NCBI RefSeq assembly: GCF_000720175.1
Contig: NZ_JOIX01000007.1
Location: forward strand, 95,723-159,722
Length of the DNA: 64,000 bases
From: Streptomyces sp. NRRL S-337
Lineage (GTDB): Bacteria > Actinomycetota > Actinomycetes > Streptomycetales > Streptomycetaceae
Reading direction: 5' to 3'
Positions 1-9,298 of the stretch are shown here, in pieces. Both the position numbers and the translations under genes were made by a program. Under the pieces are notes generated by a model. The model did not search any database, was not told where the DNA came from, and saw only the letters and a list, made by a program, of their open reading frames with translations. Position 1 is the stretch's first letter; every line of letters begins with the position of its first letter.

Positions 1-728
1 ACGCCGCCAGCTTCACCAAGGGCGAGCAGGTCGGCGCCCTCCAGCTGGGCGTCGCGGACCTCAAGGACCGGCTGGACACGATCATGCCGCACGCGGCCGT
101 GACGATGGACGAGACGGAGAGCCGCCGCTGGTTCGCCGACGGCCGGGCGCTGTTCATGCGCAACTGGCCGGTGGAGTACGCCTCGGTCGCCGAGAAGCTC
201 ACCCCCGGCGTGAAGTTCGACGTCGCCGAGCTGCCGGCCCGGCCCGCCGACGGCAAGCGGATGTCCGTCCTGGGCGGGCAGAACCTGGCGATCTCCGCCG
301 GCAGCAAGCGGCCGGAGGGGGCCCGCGCGCTGATCGAGGCGCTCACCGGCCCGGCAAGTGAACGCTGTCTGCTGGAACGGGGGTTCGCGGCCACCCGCGA
401 CTCGGCGTACCGGGAGGCGGGCAAGGCGCCGGTCTGCCCGCTGCCGCCCGAGCACGGCGAGCACGGCGAGCACGGTGCCACCGGGCAGCCCTGGCCCGGT
501 CAGCAGCCGCCGTACACCAGGACGCTGTACGCGGCGCTGCTGGCGGCCGAACCGCGCCCGCGCAGCGCCCACTACCAGACCTTCAGCAAGGTCGTGCAGA
601 TCCGGGTCTCGGAGTACCTGGGCAGCCCCGGCGGTACCGCCATCGCCGACGAGCTGGCCCGCGAGGCCGACGAGGCGCTCAGCGGGCGGGGCGCGCAACG
701 GACGAGGCGCCCGGCCGAGGACGGCTGA
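1..728 (+). CDS. Extracellular sugar-binding protein of an ABC importer, 3' part
   Basis: The gene enters from the left edge, so the signal peptide and N-terminal lobe are missing. The open frame runs from the first bases to a TGA at 726-728, giving about 241 residues. The text fits the C-terminal half of a family 1 carbohydrate-binding protein: a stretch with WFADGRALFMRNWP, then VLGGQNLAISAGSKRPEGA, then a helical tail with YTRTLYAALLAAEPRPRSAH. Such proteins are usually lipoproteins that deliver sugars to MalFG-type permeases, which would lie to the left or elsewhere. An odd short repeat (EHGEHGEHG) sits near residue 130 of the visible part and comes from a tandem 9-base repeat. The substrate cannot be read from the sequence. 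Confidence 0.8.
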   Translation, partial: AASFTKGEQVGALQLGVADLKDRLDTIMPHAAVTMDETESRRWFADGRALFMRNWPVEYASVAEKLTPGVKFDVAELPARPADGKRMSVLGGQNLAISAGSKRPEGARALIEALTGPASERCLLERGFAATRDSAYREAGKAPVCPLPPEHGEHGEHGATGQPWPGQQPPYTRTLYAALLAAEPRPRSAHYQTFSKVVQIRVSEYLGSPGGTAIADELAREADEALSGRGAQRTRRPAEDG

Positions 729-800
729 TGCCGCCTTCCGCCGGGCGCCTCGCGCCGTCGGTCCGGTCGTCGTGTGCCTTGCCCGCCGCCGTCGGCGGGG

Positions 801-1037
801 TCAGGCGGCGACGATCAGGTAGATGCCGCAGGCCACGGCCGCCGCGCACAGGGCGAAGGCGACCAGCGCGCCGGTCCGCGCGCCCGCCCCGGGCGCGGTC
901 GCGGCAGCTGCCTCGCCCTCCCGGACCGGCTTGCGGGAGGTGCCGACGATGCCGACGGTGAAGAGGCCCACCAGGCCGACCGTCACCACGAGGGTGACGC
1001 CGAAGACCTGGCCGAGAGCTGCCCAGTCGATGGTCAT
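801..1037 (-). CDS. Small two-helix membrane protein downstream of the phosphate transporter
   Basis: This is a 78-residue protein with an ATG start. Residues about 6-29 and 56-77 are hydrophobic and long enough to span the membrane; between them lies a short Ala/Gly/Arg-rich loop. The start lies 22 bases after the stop of the PiT gene on the same strand, so the two are probably one transcript under the same PHO-box promoter. I do not recognise a named family. Small membrane proteins commonly follow pit genes in actinomycetes, and a helper role in phosphate transport is only an inference from position. Confidence 0.7.
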   Translation of the reverse strand: MTIDWAALGQVFGVTLVVTVGLVGLFTVGIVGTSRKPVREGEAAAATAPGAGARTGALVAFALCAAAVACGIYLIVAA

Positions 1038-1059
1038 GGGGTTCCTTGGGTGAGAGCCG

Positions 1060-2343
1060 TTAGCGGGTGACCGTCGCGGCCTGGGCGCGCGGGGCGGGGG
1101 TGGTCGGGGTGTCGGTGGCGACGGACCGGTCCGGCACCACGGCGTCGGCCGGGGCGTCGACCGGCGGGACCGGGTGGCCGGCCGGGGGAGGGGAGACGGC
1201 GCGCAGCGCGGCGGTCACCACGCCCACCGGTTCGGCGGCCGGGCCCTCGTTGACGTTGGTGTGGTCGATCGGCTTGCGCCGGGAGGCGGCCCAGATGGCA
1301 CCGCAGACGCCCAGTGCGAGGACCGCCACCGCGCCCACGCCCCAGGTGCCCTGACCGGCCAGGAACGCGGCGCCCGCGGCGACCGCACCGGCGGCCGGCA
1401 GCGTCAGGGCCCAGGCGGCGACCATCCGGCCGGCCGTGGACCAGCGCACCACGCCGCCCTTGCGGCCCAGGCCGGAGCCCATCACGGAGCCGGAGCAGAC
1501 CTGGGTGGTGGAGAGCGCGAAGCCGAGGTGGGAGGAGGCCAGGATGGTGGCCGCGGCGCCGGTCTGGGCGGCGAAGCCCTGCGGCGGCTGGATGTCGGTG
1601 ATGCCCTTGCCCATCGTGCGGATGATCCGCCAGCCGCCCAGGTACGTGCCGAGCGCGATGGCCAGGCCGGCCGAGGCGATGACCCACAGCGGCGGGTCGG
1701 CGTGCGGGGCGACGACCCCGCCGGTGATCAGCGCGAGGGTGATCACGCCCATGGTCTTCTGGGCGTCGTTGGTGCCGTGGGCGAGGGAGACCAGGGCGGC
1801 CGAGGCGATCTGCCCGGCGCGGTAGCCCTTGGCGGTGTCGGCCTCGTCGCGGCCGCGGGTCAGGCGGTAGGTGAGCCGGGTCGCCGCCATCGAGGCCAGG
1901 CCCGCGACGAACGGGGCGGCCACCGCCGGGATCAGGACCTTCATCACCACGGCCTCGCCGTGCACACCGTGGGTGCCGACGGACACCAGGGTGGCGCCGA
2001 TGAGGCCGCCGAAGAGTGCGTGGGAGGAACTGGAGGGCAGGCCCGCGAGCCAGGTGACCAGGTTCCAGACGATCGCGCCGACCAGGCCGGCGAAGATCAC
2101 CTCCGGTCTGATGCCGGAGGCTTCGTCGATGATGCCGCCGGAGATGGTCTTGGCCACCTCGACGGAGAGGAACGCGCCGACAAGATTGAGCACTGCCGAC
2201 ATCGCCACCGCGGTCTTGGGTCGCAATGCCCCGGTGGAAATGGTGGTGGCCATTGCGTTGGCCGTGTCGTGGAAGCCGTTCGTAAAGTCGAACACCAAGG
2301 CCGTGACGATCACGATCCCGATGAGAAGCGTGATGTGTTCCAT
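1060..2343 (-). CDS. pit: Inorganic phosphate transporter, PiT family
   Basis: This 427-residue polytopic membrane protein is a low-affinity phosphate permease of the PiT family, which moves metal-phosphate complexes with protons. Both halves of the inverted family repeat carry the diagnostic signature: NGFHDTANA at residues 22-30 and AHGTNDAQKTMG at about residue 210. The length is within the usual range for actinobacterial members. The ATG at 2343 gives the family's usual short N-terminus before the first helix. The C-terminal 70 residues are a Pro/Ala-rich hydrophilic tail that I cannot assign. The promoter side carries two GGTGAAC direct repeats 11 bases apart (2397-2414), so PhoP control is likely. 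A small membrane protein gene follows in the same direction. Confidence 0.93.
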   Translation of the reverse strand: MEHITLLIGIVIVTALVFDFTNGFHDTANAMATTISTGALRPKTAVAMSAVLNLVGAFLSVEVAKTISGGIIDEASGIRPEVIFAGLVGAIVWNLVTWLAGLPSSSSHALFGGLIGATLVSVGTHGVHGEAVVMKVLIPAVAAPFVAGLASMAATRLTYRLTRGRDEADTAKGYRAGQIASAALVSLAHGTNDAQKTMGVITLALITGGVVAPHADPPLWVIASAGLAIALGTYLGGWRIIRTMGKGITDIQPPQGFAAQTGAAATILASSHLGFALSTTQVCSGSVMGSGLGRKGGVVRWSTAGRMVAAWALTLPAAGAVAAGAAFLAGQGTWGVGAVAVLALGVCGAIWAASRRKPIDHTNVNEGPAAEPVGVVTAALRAVSPPPAGHPVPPVDAPADAVVPDRSVATDTPTTPAPRAQAATVTR

Positions 2344-2396
2344 TCACCCAGGCAATCAGTTCGAAGGTCAGTGTCGCTCGGAACGTACGGAGGGTG

Positions 2397-2414
2397 GGTG
2401 AACGGAAGGTGAAC
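2397..2414 (-). promoter_or_regulatory. PHO box (PhoP direct-repeat site) upstream of pit
   Basis: Two exact GGTGAAC heptamers occur at 2397-2403 and 2408-2414, which read GTTCACC on the coding strand of pit. The 11-base period is the spacing of PhoP direct-repeat units in Streptomyces, whose consensus resembles GTTCACC. The site lies 54-71 bases before the pit start codon. Further degenerate units (a TTCACC at 2343-2348, a GTTCACG at 2447-2453 and a GGTGAAC at 2490-2496) lie around it. Confidence 0.75.
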
Positions 2415-2607
2415 TGGGCCGGGCGCGATGATGACGCCCCCGCACTGTTCACGCGTAGGCGCCTCCCCTGTCACTTTCGTCTCACCCATCGGTGAACTTC
2501 CTGGGCTACGCCGGTCCGCAGCCGGTCGTGACGTGCATGACAAGGCGAACGTAACGGATCGGTCGCCCAAGACGGTCGATCCCCGGCCAAACCACCTCGA
2601 TCCCGCA

Positions 2608-2630
2608 GGTATCCCCATATGGCGGATACC
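2608..2630. promoter_or_regulatory. Inverted repeat upstream of the class II aldolase gene, possible operator
   Basis: GGTATCC at 2608-2614 and GGATACC at 2624-2630 are perfect inverted repeats separated by 9 bases that themselves contain the palindrome CCATATGG. The element lies about 95 bases before the aldolase start and in an otherwise G+C-rich stretch. Its size and symmetry suit a dimeric repressor site, but no regulator gene is adjacent. The rest of the 2344-2722 gap holds the PHO boxes and nothing else that I recognise. Confidence 0.4.
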
Positions 2631-2722
2631 GCTCCGGCGGGCCCCCGCCGTACCCTTCCCCGGCCTGCTCGTACGGTGGCGCGCACTGAATCCGCACTCG
2701 CCGCACCGCGCCGGAGGACCCC

Positions 2723-3391
2723 ATGAAGGACCGTCCCGACCCGCTCGCCGCCGCCTGGAGCGACCTGGTCGACACCGCCCGCAGAACCGTCGCCGACGGC
2801 CTGGTCGTCGGCACCTCGGGCAACGTCTCGTGCCGCCTGAAGGACCTGATCCTGGTCACCCCCAGCGGCGTCCCCTACGACCGGCTCGGCCCCCGCGACA
2901 CCACCGCCGTCGACCTCGAAGGACGGCAGATCATCGGCAGCCTCCGGCCGACCAGCGAGCTCCCGATGCACCTGGCGGTCTACCGCAGCACCCCGGCCGC
3001 CGCCGTCGTCCACACCCACGCCCCGCACGCCACCGCCGTCTCCACCCTCGTCCCCGAACTCCCACCGGTCCACTACATGGCCGCGGCGCTCGGCGGCCCC
3101 GTCCGCGTCGCCCCCTACGCGCTCTACGGCAGCGACGAGCTCGCCGGCCACATGCTGGAGGCGCTCCGCGACCGCACCGGCTGCCTGCTGCAGAACCACG
3201 GCACCCTCACCTACGGCGACAGCCTCGACCAGGCCCTGGACCGCACCGCCCAGCTGGAGTGGATGTCCCGGGTCTGGCTGCTCGCCCACTCCGTGCCCGG
3301 CCGGACGCCGGCCGTGCTGTCCCCCGGCCAGCTCGACGCGGCCGGCACCCGCCTGAGCGGCTACGGCCAGCCCAACGGCGCCCGCGGCTGA
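2723..3391 (+). CDS. Class II aldolase/adducin family protein
   Basis: This 222-residue protein belongs to the zinc-dependent class II aldolase/epimerase family (fuculose-phosphate aldolase, ribulose-phosphate epimerase, MtnB). The phosphate-binding motifs TSGN (residues 31-34) and TPSG (46-49) are present, followed by the catalytic acid E79 and the zinc ligands H97 and H99 in the HTHAPH stretch. The third ligand is H159 in QNHGTL. The ATG has the Shine-Dalgarno-like sequence GGAGGACC just before it. The gene stands alone, so the sugar phosphate that is cleaved or epimerised cannot be named. A 23-base inverted repeat upstream may be its operator. Confidence 0.88.
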   Translation: MKDRPDPLAAAWSDLVDTARRTVADGLVVGTSGNVSCRLKDLILVTPSGVPYDRLGPRDTTAVDLEGRQIIGSLRPTSELPMHLAVYRSTPAAAVVHTHAPHATAVSTLVPELPPVHYMAAALGGPVRVAPYALYGSDELAGHMLEALRDRTGCLLQNHGTLTYGDSLDQALDRTAQLEWMSRVWLLAHSVPGRTPAVLSPGQLDAAGTRLSGYGQPNGARG

Positions 3392-3516
3392 CCGCACCCG
3401 GAAGACCGACCGCACCGGGGACGGCGGCCCGCACGGCCGGGCGGCCGCCGTCCCGCCGGTCACCCCGGCGACGTGGCCGAGTGGCCGCACCCGGCGCCGC
3501 CGCCCACACTGAGGGG

Positions 3517-4644
3517 GTGCGTCCGGGTACCGCGGCGGCCGTTGCCGTCCTCACCGTGGCCGGTGCCGGGGCGGCCGCCGTGGCGGTCGGCCGGTACGCC
3601 GGCGACATTGCCCTGAAACCATCGCCCGACCACCCCCTCCCGGGGGACTCCCGGCTCACCGTGCACTCCGCCGGCGCGGAGCGGATCGCCCTCACCCGCA
3701 GCTTCGCGTCCCTGCGGCCGGGAACCTACGGCCTGACCGGCGCCGGCTGCCACGCGGAGGTCGGCTCGGTCGTCCAGGGTGCCCCGCACCCCGCCGACGC
3801 CGTCGTCCGCCGCCTGGAGCGGGTCACCCACGGCACCCTGCGGCCCGGCATGCGGATGCGGCTCACCCCGCAGGTGCACAGCGGCAACCCCCGCGACGCC
3901 CTCGGCCTGGACTGCGCCGACGTCGACGTCCCCGGCGAACTCGGGCCGCTCCCCGCCTGGTTCGTCCCCGGCGTACGCGACACCTGGGTCATCACCGCGC
4001 ACGGCCTGGGCACCACCCGCGAACACCCCATGGTGGTCATGCCGTTCCTGCACCGCCACCGGCTGCCCGTCCTCGACCTGGCCTACCGCAACGACCCGGG
4101 CGCCCCGCGCACCACCGACGGCATCAATCACCTCGGCGACAGCGAATGGCGCGACCTGGACGCGGCGATCCGCTACGCCGTCCGCTACGGCGCCCGCGAC
4201 GTCGTCCTCCACGGCTGGTCCGTCGGCGCCACCATGGCGCTGCGCGCCGCCACCCACTCCGCGCTGCGCGACCGGATCAGCGGACTGATCCTGGACTCGC
4301 CGGTCCTGGACCGGCACACCACCGTCCGCGCGCTGGCCGCCGCCCGGGGGGTCCCGCGCGCCCTGCTGCCGCTCGTCGTCCGGGCCGCCGAGGGCGTCAC
4401 CGGGATGCCCGTCCACCGGCCCGCCGACGCCGCGGACCCGGCCGCGCTCAACGCGCCCACGCTGATCTTCCACGGCCCCGACGACCGGATCGCCCCCTGG
4501 GCGGCCTCCCGCGCCTTCGCCGCCCGCCGCCCCGACCTGGTCACCCTGCACGCCGTCCCGCACGCCCCGCACGCCGCGATGTGGAACGCCGACCCGGCCG
4601 GCTACGAGGAGGCGCTGCGCCGCTTCCTCACCCCCCTCATGTGA
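3517..4644 (+). CDS. Membrane-anchored or secreted alpha/beta hydrolase
   Basis: The GTG at 3517, preceded by a purine run (GAGGGG), gives a 375-residue protein that starts directly with an Ala/Val-rich hydrophobic segment (residues 5-25), a signal anchor or signal peptide. The catalytic part has the nucleophile elbow GWSVGA near residue 233, a likely acid in GPDDRIAPW and a histidine in the PHAPHAAMW stretch near the C-terminus. This order fits the prolyl-oligopeptidase/lipase type of alpha/beta hydrolase. The function could be an esterase, lipase or peptidase. The reading frame is open far upstream, but that part overlaps the aldolase gene in another frame and is not coding. Confidence 0.82.
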   Translation: MRPGTAAAVAVLTVAGAGAAAVAVGRYAGDIALKPSPDHPLPGDSRLTVHSAGAERIALTRSFASLRPGTYGLTGAGCHAEVGSVVQGAPHPADAVVRRLERVTHGTLRPGMRMRLTPQVHSGNPRDALGLDCADVDVPGELGPLPAWFVPGVRDTWVITAHGLGTTREHPMVVMPFLHRHRLPVLDLAYRNDPGAPRTTDGINHLGDSEWRDLDAAIRYAVRYGARDVVLHGWSVGATMALRAATHSALRDRISGLILDSPVLDRHTTVRALAAARGVPRALLPLVVRAAEGVTGMPVHRPADAADPAALNAPTLIFHGPDDRIAPWAASRAFAARRPDLVTLHAVPHAPHAAMWNADPAGYEEALRRFLTPLM

Positions 4645-4671
4645 CGCCCCGGCATACGCAGGGACAACTCC

Positions 4672-4688
4672 CCCCATCCCGGATGGGG
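4672..4688 (+). terminator. Short GC hairpin after the hydrolase gene
   Basis: CCCCATCC at 4672-4679 and GGATGGGG at 4681-4688 form a tight stem 28 bases after the hydrolase stop. There is no U-tract, which is common for streptomycete terminators. Confidence 0.45.
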
Positions 4689-4768
4689 CGGCGCGATGAC
4701 GGCGCCCCACCGGATCGCAAGCCGGGTTCCGATTGGGCTTTCGGGCCGTCAGCGGCAACACTGCTCCT

Positions 4769-6235
4769 GTGACGTCCCGTACTCCGCGCGACTCCCGGCT
4801 CCGACTCGTCCCCCGTCAACCGGTTGCGGCCGCCCGCCGGGCGGTGACAACCCGGGCCAAGCGTCCGGCGCCCCGCCCGCCCGAGGGCACCCCGCCGCCC
4901 GCGGAACTGGCCCGCCAGGCCCGCGCCGTGCTGGCCGGCGCGGCCCGGCTCGCCCGCTGGGCCGACGGCTCCGGCGCGGCCGGCGGCACCGGCGGCGGTC
5001 TGCGGGCCGGCCCTGACGGCGCACTGCCGGCGGCGGCGGTGGAACGCGCCGCGGACGCGCTGGCCCTGACGCCGCAGCAGGTGCGCACCGACTGGGACCT
5101 GGCCCGGCTCGCCGGACTCATCGAACTGCACGACGGCCTGGTCCGCCCCGGCTGGCGGCTGCGTGCCTGGGACCGCGACGACACCGCCGTGCTGCGCGGC
5201 TGGGTCGCGCTCTTCGACGCCTGGTCGCTGGCCCGCCCCGCCCCGGCCGGTGCACCTCCCGCGATCGTCGCCGAGGTCGTCGAGGCGCTGCCGCAACTGC
5301 TCTCCCTGCTGCACCTGTCCGCCGGCCCGGTACGCCTGCCGGTCCTGCTGGACATGCTCGAACAGCGGGTCACCGAACTCCGCACGGAACGCTGCGAGGT
5401 CCCCTACGGTCAGGACGCCCCGCACGCCCCCGGCACCCCGCACCCGGCGCCCGACCCGGCCGACGACTCCGCGGGGGCGTCGCTGGCCGAACTCCTGGGC
5501 TGGGCGCTGGACGCCCTGCTGACCGTCGGCGCACTGGTGCCTCACGGGGCCCGGGACGGCGTCCACCGGGGCGCGCAGGACGCGGCCGAGGCGCAGCTCA
5601 CCCCGCTGGGCAACTGGTCGGTGTGGGTCAAGCTGGAGCAGATCTGCGTCGCCGCGCAGAGCCCGGCCGGCAACATCGAGCAGTCCGCGGAGGCGATGCT
5701 GCGCGGCTGCGCCCGGCTGACCCCGGGACCGGCCCGCGCCGAGTACCGCGCCTGGCTCGCCGCCCGCTCCGTCGGCGCGGCCGTCGAGGAACTGCTGACC
5801 GTGGCCCGCGGCGAGGACGCGCTGCTGCGCGGCCTGGCCTTCGAGGCGCTGCGGGCCGTCGGCGCCCCCGCCGAGCAGGCCGTACGCGCCGCCGCCGAGG
5901 AGCCCGTGCTGCGTCCGTACGCCCTGCTGTGGCTCGTCGAGCACGAGGGCGGCGACCCGGAGACCGCGCCGGACGTGCTCACCCGCGAGGAGTCGACCTG
6001 GCTGTGGGTGGACACCGCGGCAGCGGTCGCCGACCACGGGGAGACCCAGCTGCTGGTGCGCCACCTCGACTCGGCGGTCCAGGGCTCGGTGCCCCGCCTC
6101 CTCGAAGAGGTCCGCGCCGTCGGCCACCCCCGCACCGTCCAGGTGCTGGTCGCGCTCGCCGCGGCCCACCCCGACCCGGCCCTCGCCAAGGCCGTGCGCC
6201 GGGCGGCGTTCCAGGTGCACACCGGCGGGGCCTGA
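4769..6235 (+). CDS. Conserved-looking hypothetical protein, helical
   Basis: This is a large protein (488 residues from the GTG at 4769; the frame is open from 4733) that I do not recognise. No signal peptide, membrane segment or metal motif is visible. The N-terminal 80 residues are basic and Pro/Ala-rich. A Trp-rich middle (residues about 120-165) and a helical C-terminal half follow; the last 140 residues contain repeated Leu/Ala helices that resemble HEAT-like repeats, but not clearly enough to assign. Third-position G+C is very high throughout, so it is certainly coding. It ends at a TGA that forms one arm of a hairpin shared with the convergent VOC gene. A start at 4733 cannot be excluded. 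Confidence 0.75.
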   Translation: MTSRTPRDSRLRLVPRQPVAAARRAVTTRAKRPAPRPPEGTPPPAELARQARAVLAGAARLARWADGSGAAGGTGGGLRAGPDGALPAAAVERAADALALTPQQVRTDWDLARLAGLIELHDGLVRPGWRLRAWDRDDTAVLRGWVALFDAWSLARPAPAGAPPAIVAEVVEALPQLLSLLHLSAGPVRLPVLLDMLEQRVTELRTERCEVPYGQDAPHAPGTPHPAPDPADDSAGASLAELLGWALDALLTVGALVPHGARDGVHRGAQDAAEAQLTPLGNWSVWVKLEQICVAAQSPAGNIEQSAEAMLRGCARLTPGPARAEYRAWLAARSVGAAVEELLTVARGEDALLRGLAFEALRAVGAPAEQAVRAAAEEPVLRPYALLWLVEHEGGDPETAPDVLTREESTWLWVDTAAAVADHGETQLLVRHLDSAVQGSVPRLLEEVRAVGHPRTVQVLVALAAAHPDPALAKAVRRAAFQVHTGGA

Positions 6236-6270
6236 CCTCCCGGCCGGTGCCGGCCCGGGCCGGGAGGTCA
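6233..6270. terminator. Bidirectional terminator containing both stop codons
   Basis: TGACCTCCCGGCC (6233-6245) and GGCCGGGAGGTCA (6258-6270) are a perfect 13-bp inverted repeat with a 12-base loop. The outer three bases of each arm are the stop codons of the two convergent genes, so both transcripts end in the same stem. Confidence 0.75.
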
Positions 6271-6693
6271 GGGCCCGGCACCGGCGGCGGCCACGGCCGG
6301 CGTGTAGGTGCCGAAGCTCCAGACGTTGCCCTCGGCGTCCCGGGCGAGGTACTCCCGCGAGCCGTACTCCATGTCGGTGGGCGGCAGCAGGATCTCCACG
6401 TCCGACCGCTCGGCCCGGCGGTAGTGGGCGTCGGTGTCCTCGACGCGGACGTAGACGCCGACCGGCCCGGCCTCCTCCATCGCCTCGGCGAAGACCCCGC
6501 CGCGCCCTTTCGAACCCAGCATCACCGTGCCGTTGCCGTAGGAGAGTTCGGCATGCAGCACCAGGCCGTCCTCGGTCTCGTACTTCGCGCCGACGGTGAA
6601 GCCGAACGCCTTCGTCAGCTGGGCGATGGCGGCCTGAGCGTCCTGGTAGAGCACCGTCGGGTACATCGTCGGGGTCCCTGACATCGTGATCAC
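6268..6693 (-). CDS. VOC (glyoxalase/bleomycin-resistance fold) family protein
   Basis: This 141-residue protein has the paired beta-alpha-beta-beta-beta layout of the vicinal-oxygen-chelate superfamily. An opening YPTVLYQDAQAAIAQLTKAF segment and a closing segment with REYLARDAEGNVWSFGTY are typical of the PhnB-like/glyoxalase subgroup in which the protein is a small dimer. Substrate and metal cannot be read. The GTG at 6693 is close behind a good AGGAAAGG ribosome site; an ATG three codons later at 6684 is the alternative. The gene is monocistronic, converging on the hypothetical gene to its left. Confidence 0.82.
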   Translation of the reverse strand: MITMSGTPTMYPTVLYQDAQAAIAQLTKAFGFTVGAKYETEDGLVLHAELSYGNGTVMLGSKGRGGVFAEAMEEAGPVGVYVRVEDTDAHYRRAERSDVEILLPPTDMEYGSREYLARDAEGNVWSFGTYTPAVAAAGAGP

Positions 6694-6870
6694 GGTCCTT
6701 TCCTCAGCGGCTCCATGTGTCCCGGATCACAGTCTTTCACCGGGGGCCGACAACGCCCGCCCGCGCTCCGCGCACGGTGTCGCAGCGCACGGCGTGGCCT
6801 GCGTCCACGGGCCGGCGGCCGGGCCCCGCGCCCCCGCCGGCGGCCGGGAAAACTACTTGCACCGGCCCGT

Positions 6871-6876
6871 TAGACT
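6871..6876 (+). promoter_or_regulatory. -10 box of a probable leaderless promoter for the ABC-F leader peptide
   Basis: TAGACT at 6871-6876 is a good streptomycete -10 element. It lies 7 bases before the ATG of the short leader peptide at 6884, so transcription would start at or next to that ATG. The -35 region is not canonical: 17 bases upstream reads GAAAAC. Confidence 0.5.
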
Positions 6877-6883
6877 GCCTCCC

Positions 6884-6910
6884 ATGGCAGTTCTCCTCTG
6901 GGTTCATTAG
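6884..6910 (+). CDS. Eight-residue leader peptide upstream of the ABC-F gene
   Basis: An ATG at 6884 opens an eight-codon reading frame, MAVLLWVH, that ends in TAG at 6908-6910. It begins 7 bases after a good -10 box and so would be translated from a leaderless transcript. The stop codon lies at the very foot of an 8-bp inverted repeat that precedes the ABC-F start. Short upstream peptides are known to control antibiotic-resistance ABC-F genes by ribosome stalling. Whether this peptide stalls ribosomes is inference, but the arrangement is what that mechanism needs. Confidence 0.55.
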   Translation: MAVLLWVH

Positions 6911-6953
6911 ACGGCGCAGCCCGCTCTCGGACCGTCCGTCCAATCCGCCGTCT
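6909..6953 (+). promoter_or_regulatory. Candidate attenuator hairpin between leader peptide and ABC-F gene
   Basis: AGACGGCG (6909-6916) and CGCCGTCT (6946-6953) are a perfect 8-bp inverted repeat. Inside the 29-base loop, GGAC at 6929-6932 can pair with GTCC at 6934-6937 or 6938-6941, giving alternative folds. The right arm is followed by a pyrimidine-rich run (TCTTCCTGCCC). A ribosome paused on the last codons of the leader peptide would cover the left arm. Confidence 0.5.
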
Positions 6954-6973
6954 TCCTGCCCTGGAGTTTTCCC

Positions 6974-8572
<1,599 letters not shown>

Positions 8573-8580
8573 TCCGGGCG

Positions 8581-8605
8581 CCCGGCCCGGGGGCTTTGGG
8601 CCGGG
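8581..8605 (+). terminator. Hairpin terminator of the ABC-F gene
   Basis: CCCGGCCC (8581-8588) and GGGCCGGG (8598-8605) pair perfectly around a 9-base loop, 8 bases after the stop codon. Confidence 0.65.
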
Positions 8606-8964
8606 GCGTAGCGGCGTCCCGCGGTGCGTTCACGGCGCGGGGATCATGCCGTATGGATCATTCGGCCGACGTGTGATCCATCATCTGAGTGAGAACGGCT
8701 CGTACACCGGCGTGCCTGCGCGCGGTGTCCCGTCCGCTCCGGCCCGGAGCGCCCCTTTTCGGCCGTACGCCACCTGACCTGCTACTTCTCGTCCCGAGCG
8801 GCGGCCGCTCGGCCCGCGGGATGAGCGGAATGACAGATTCCGCCCGCTCGGAGCGCGCCCGCGCCGGCAAAGGATGTCGGAGAGACCTTGCGGAATGGGT
8901 GGCCAGGAAGCCGGGGAGGGGTGATCATGAGAGTCCAGAGCGCACTTCCCACGAGGAGGCACGG
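8606..8964. other. Gap upstream of the HTH gene, nothing clear
   Basis: About 360 bases separate the ABC-F terminator from the HTH gene. The base composition is lower in G+C around 8640-8700, where a promoter may lie, but no site or reading frame could be supported. Confidence 0.4.
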
Positions 8965-9186
8965 GTGGCCGAGACTCTGAAGAAGGGCAGCCGGGTGACC
9001 GGCGCCGCGCGCGAGAAGCTCGCGGCAGACCTGAAGAAGAAGTACGACTCCGGTGCGAGCATCCGGGCGCTGGCCGAGGAAACCGGTCGCTCCTACGGAT
9101 TCGTGCACCGGATGCTCACCGAATCCGGCGTGGTGCTGCGCGGTCGCGGCGGAGCCACAAGGGGCAAGAAGGCCGCCACGGTCTGA
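8965..9186 (+). CDS. Small helix-turn-helix protein
   Basis: The GTG at 8965 stands 6 bases after a strong GAGGAGG ribosome site and gives 73 residues. A very basic N-terminal third is followed by a resolvase/Trp-repressor-like helix-turn-helix (residues about 29-52, with SIRALAEETGRSYGFVHRML), then a basic tail. The composition and size suggest a small DNA-binding protein that acts as a dimer or nucleoid-associated factor. The frame is open upstream to 8689, but the ribosome site and start decide for the short form. The target is not known. Confidence 0.82.
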   Translation: MAETLKKGSRVTGAAREKLAADLKKKYDSGASIRALAEETGRSYGFVHRMLTESGVVLRGRGGATRGKKAATV

Positions 9187-9298
9187 CAGCCGCGTCTCCG
9201 GAACAGCGGTGTCCCCCCGGTCGGCCGATCAGTCGGCCGGGAGGTTACCGTTCAGTCACTTACGCACGCAGGTGCGGCTGGCTGACTCGGAGGCGCTC

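Noticed and set aside
1174..2412. Long open frames on the plus strand opposite pit, with Gly/Arg/Asp-rich translation
   Set aside because: They are mirror frames of the true gene caused by high G+C; no ribosome site and no plausible protein.
2465..2500. Second PHO box directed at the class II aldolase
   Set aside because: Units are too degenerate (TCACTTT, TCACCCA) and an aldolase has no obvious link to phosphate.
2428..3516. N-terminal extension of the alpha/beta hydrolase frame back to 2428
   Set aside because: The translation is Arg/Pro-rich nonsense and overlaps the aldolase gene in another frame; the GTG at 3517 has a purine-rich ribosome site and a hydrophobic start.
6858..6863. TTGCAC as -35 box for the ABC-F leader
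   Set aside because: It is only 7 bases from the TAGACT -10 box, too close for a normal promoter.
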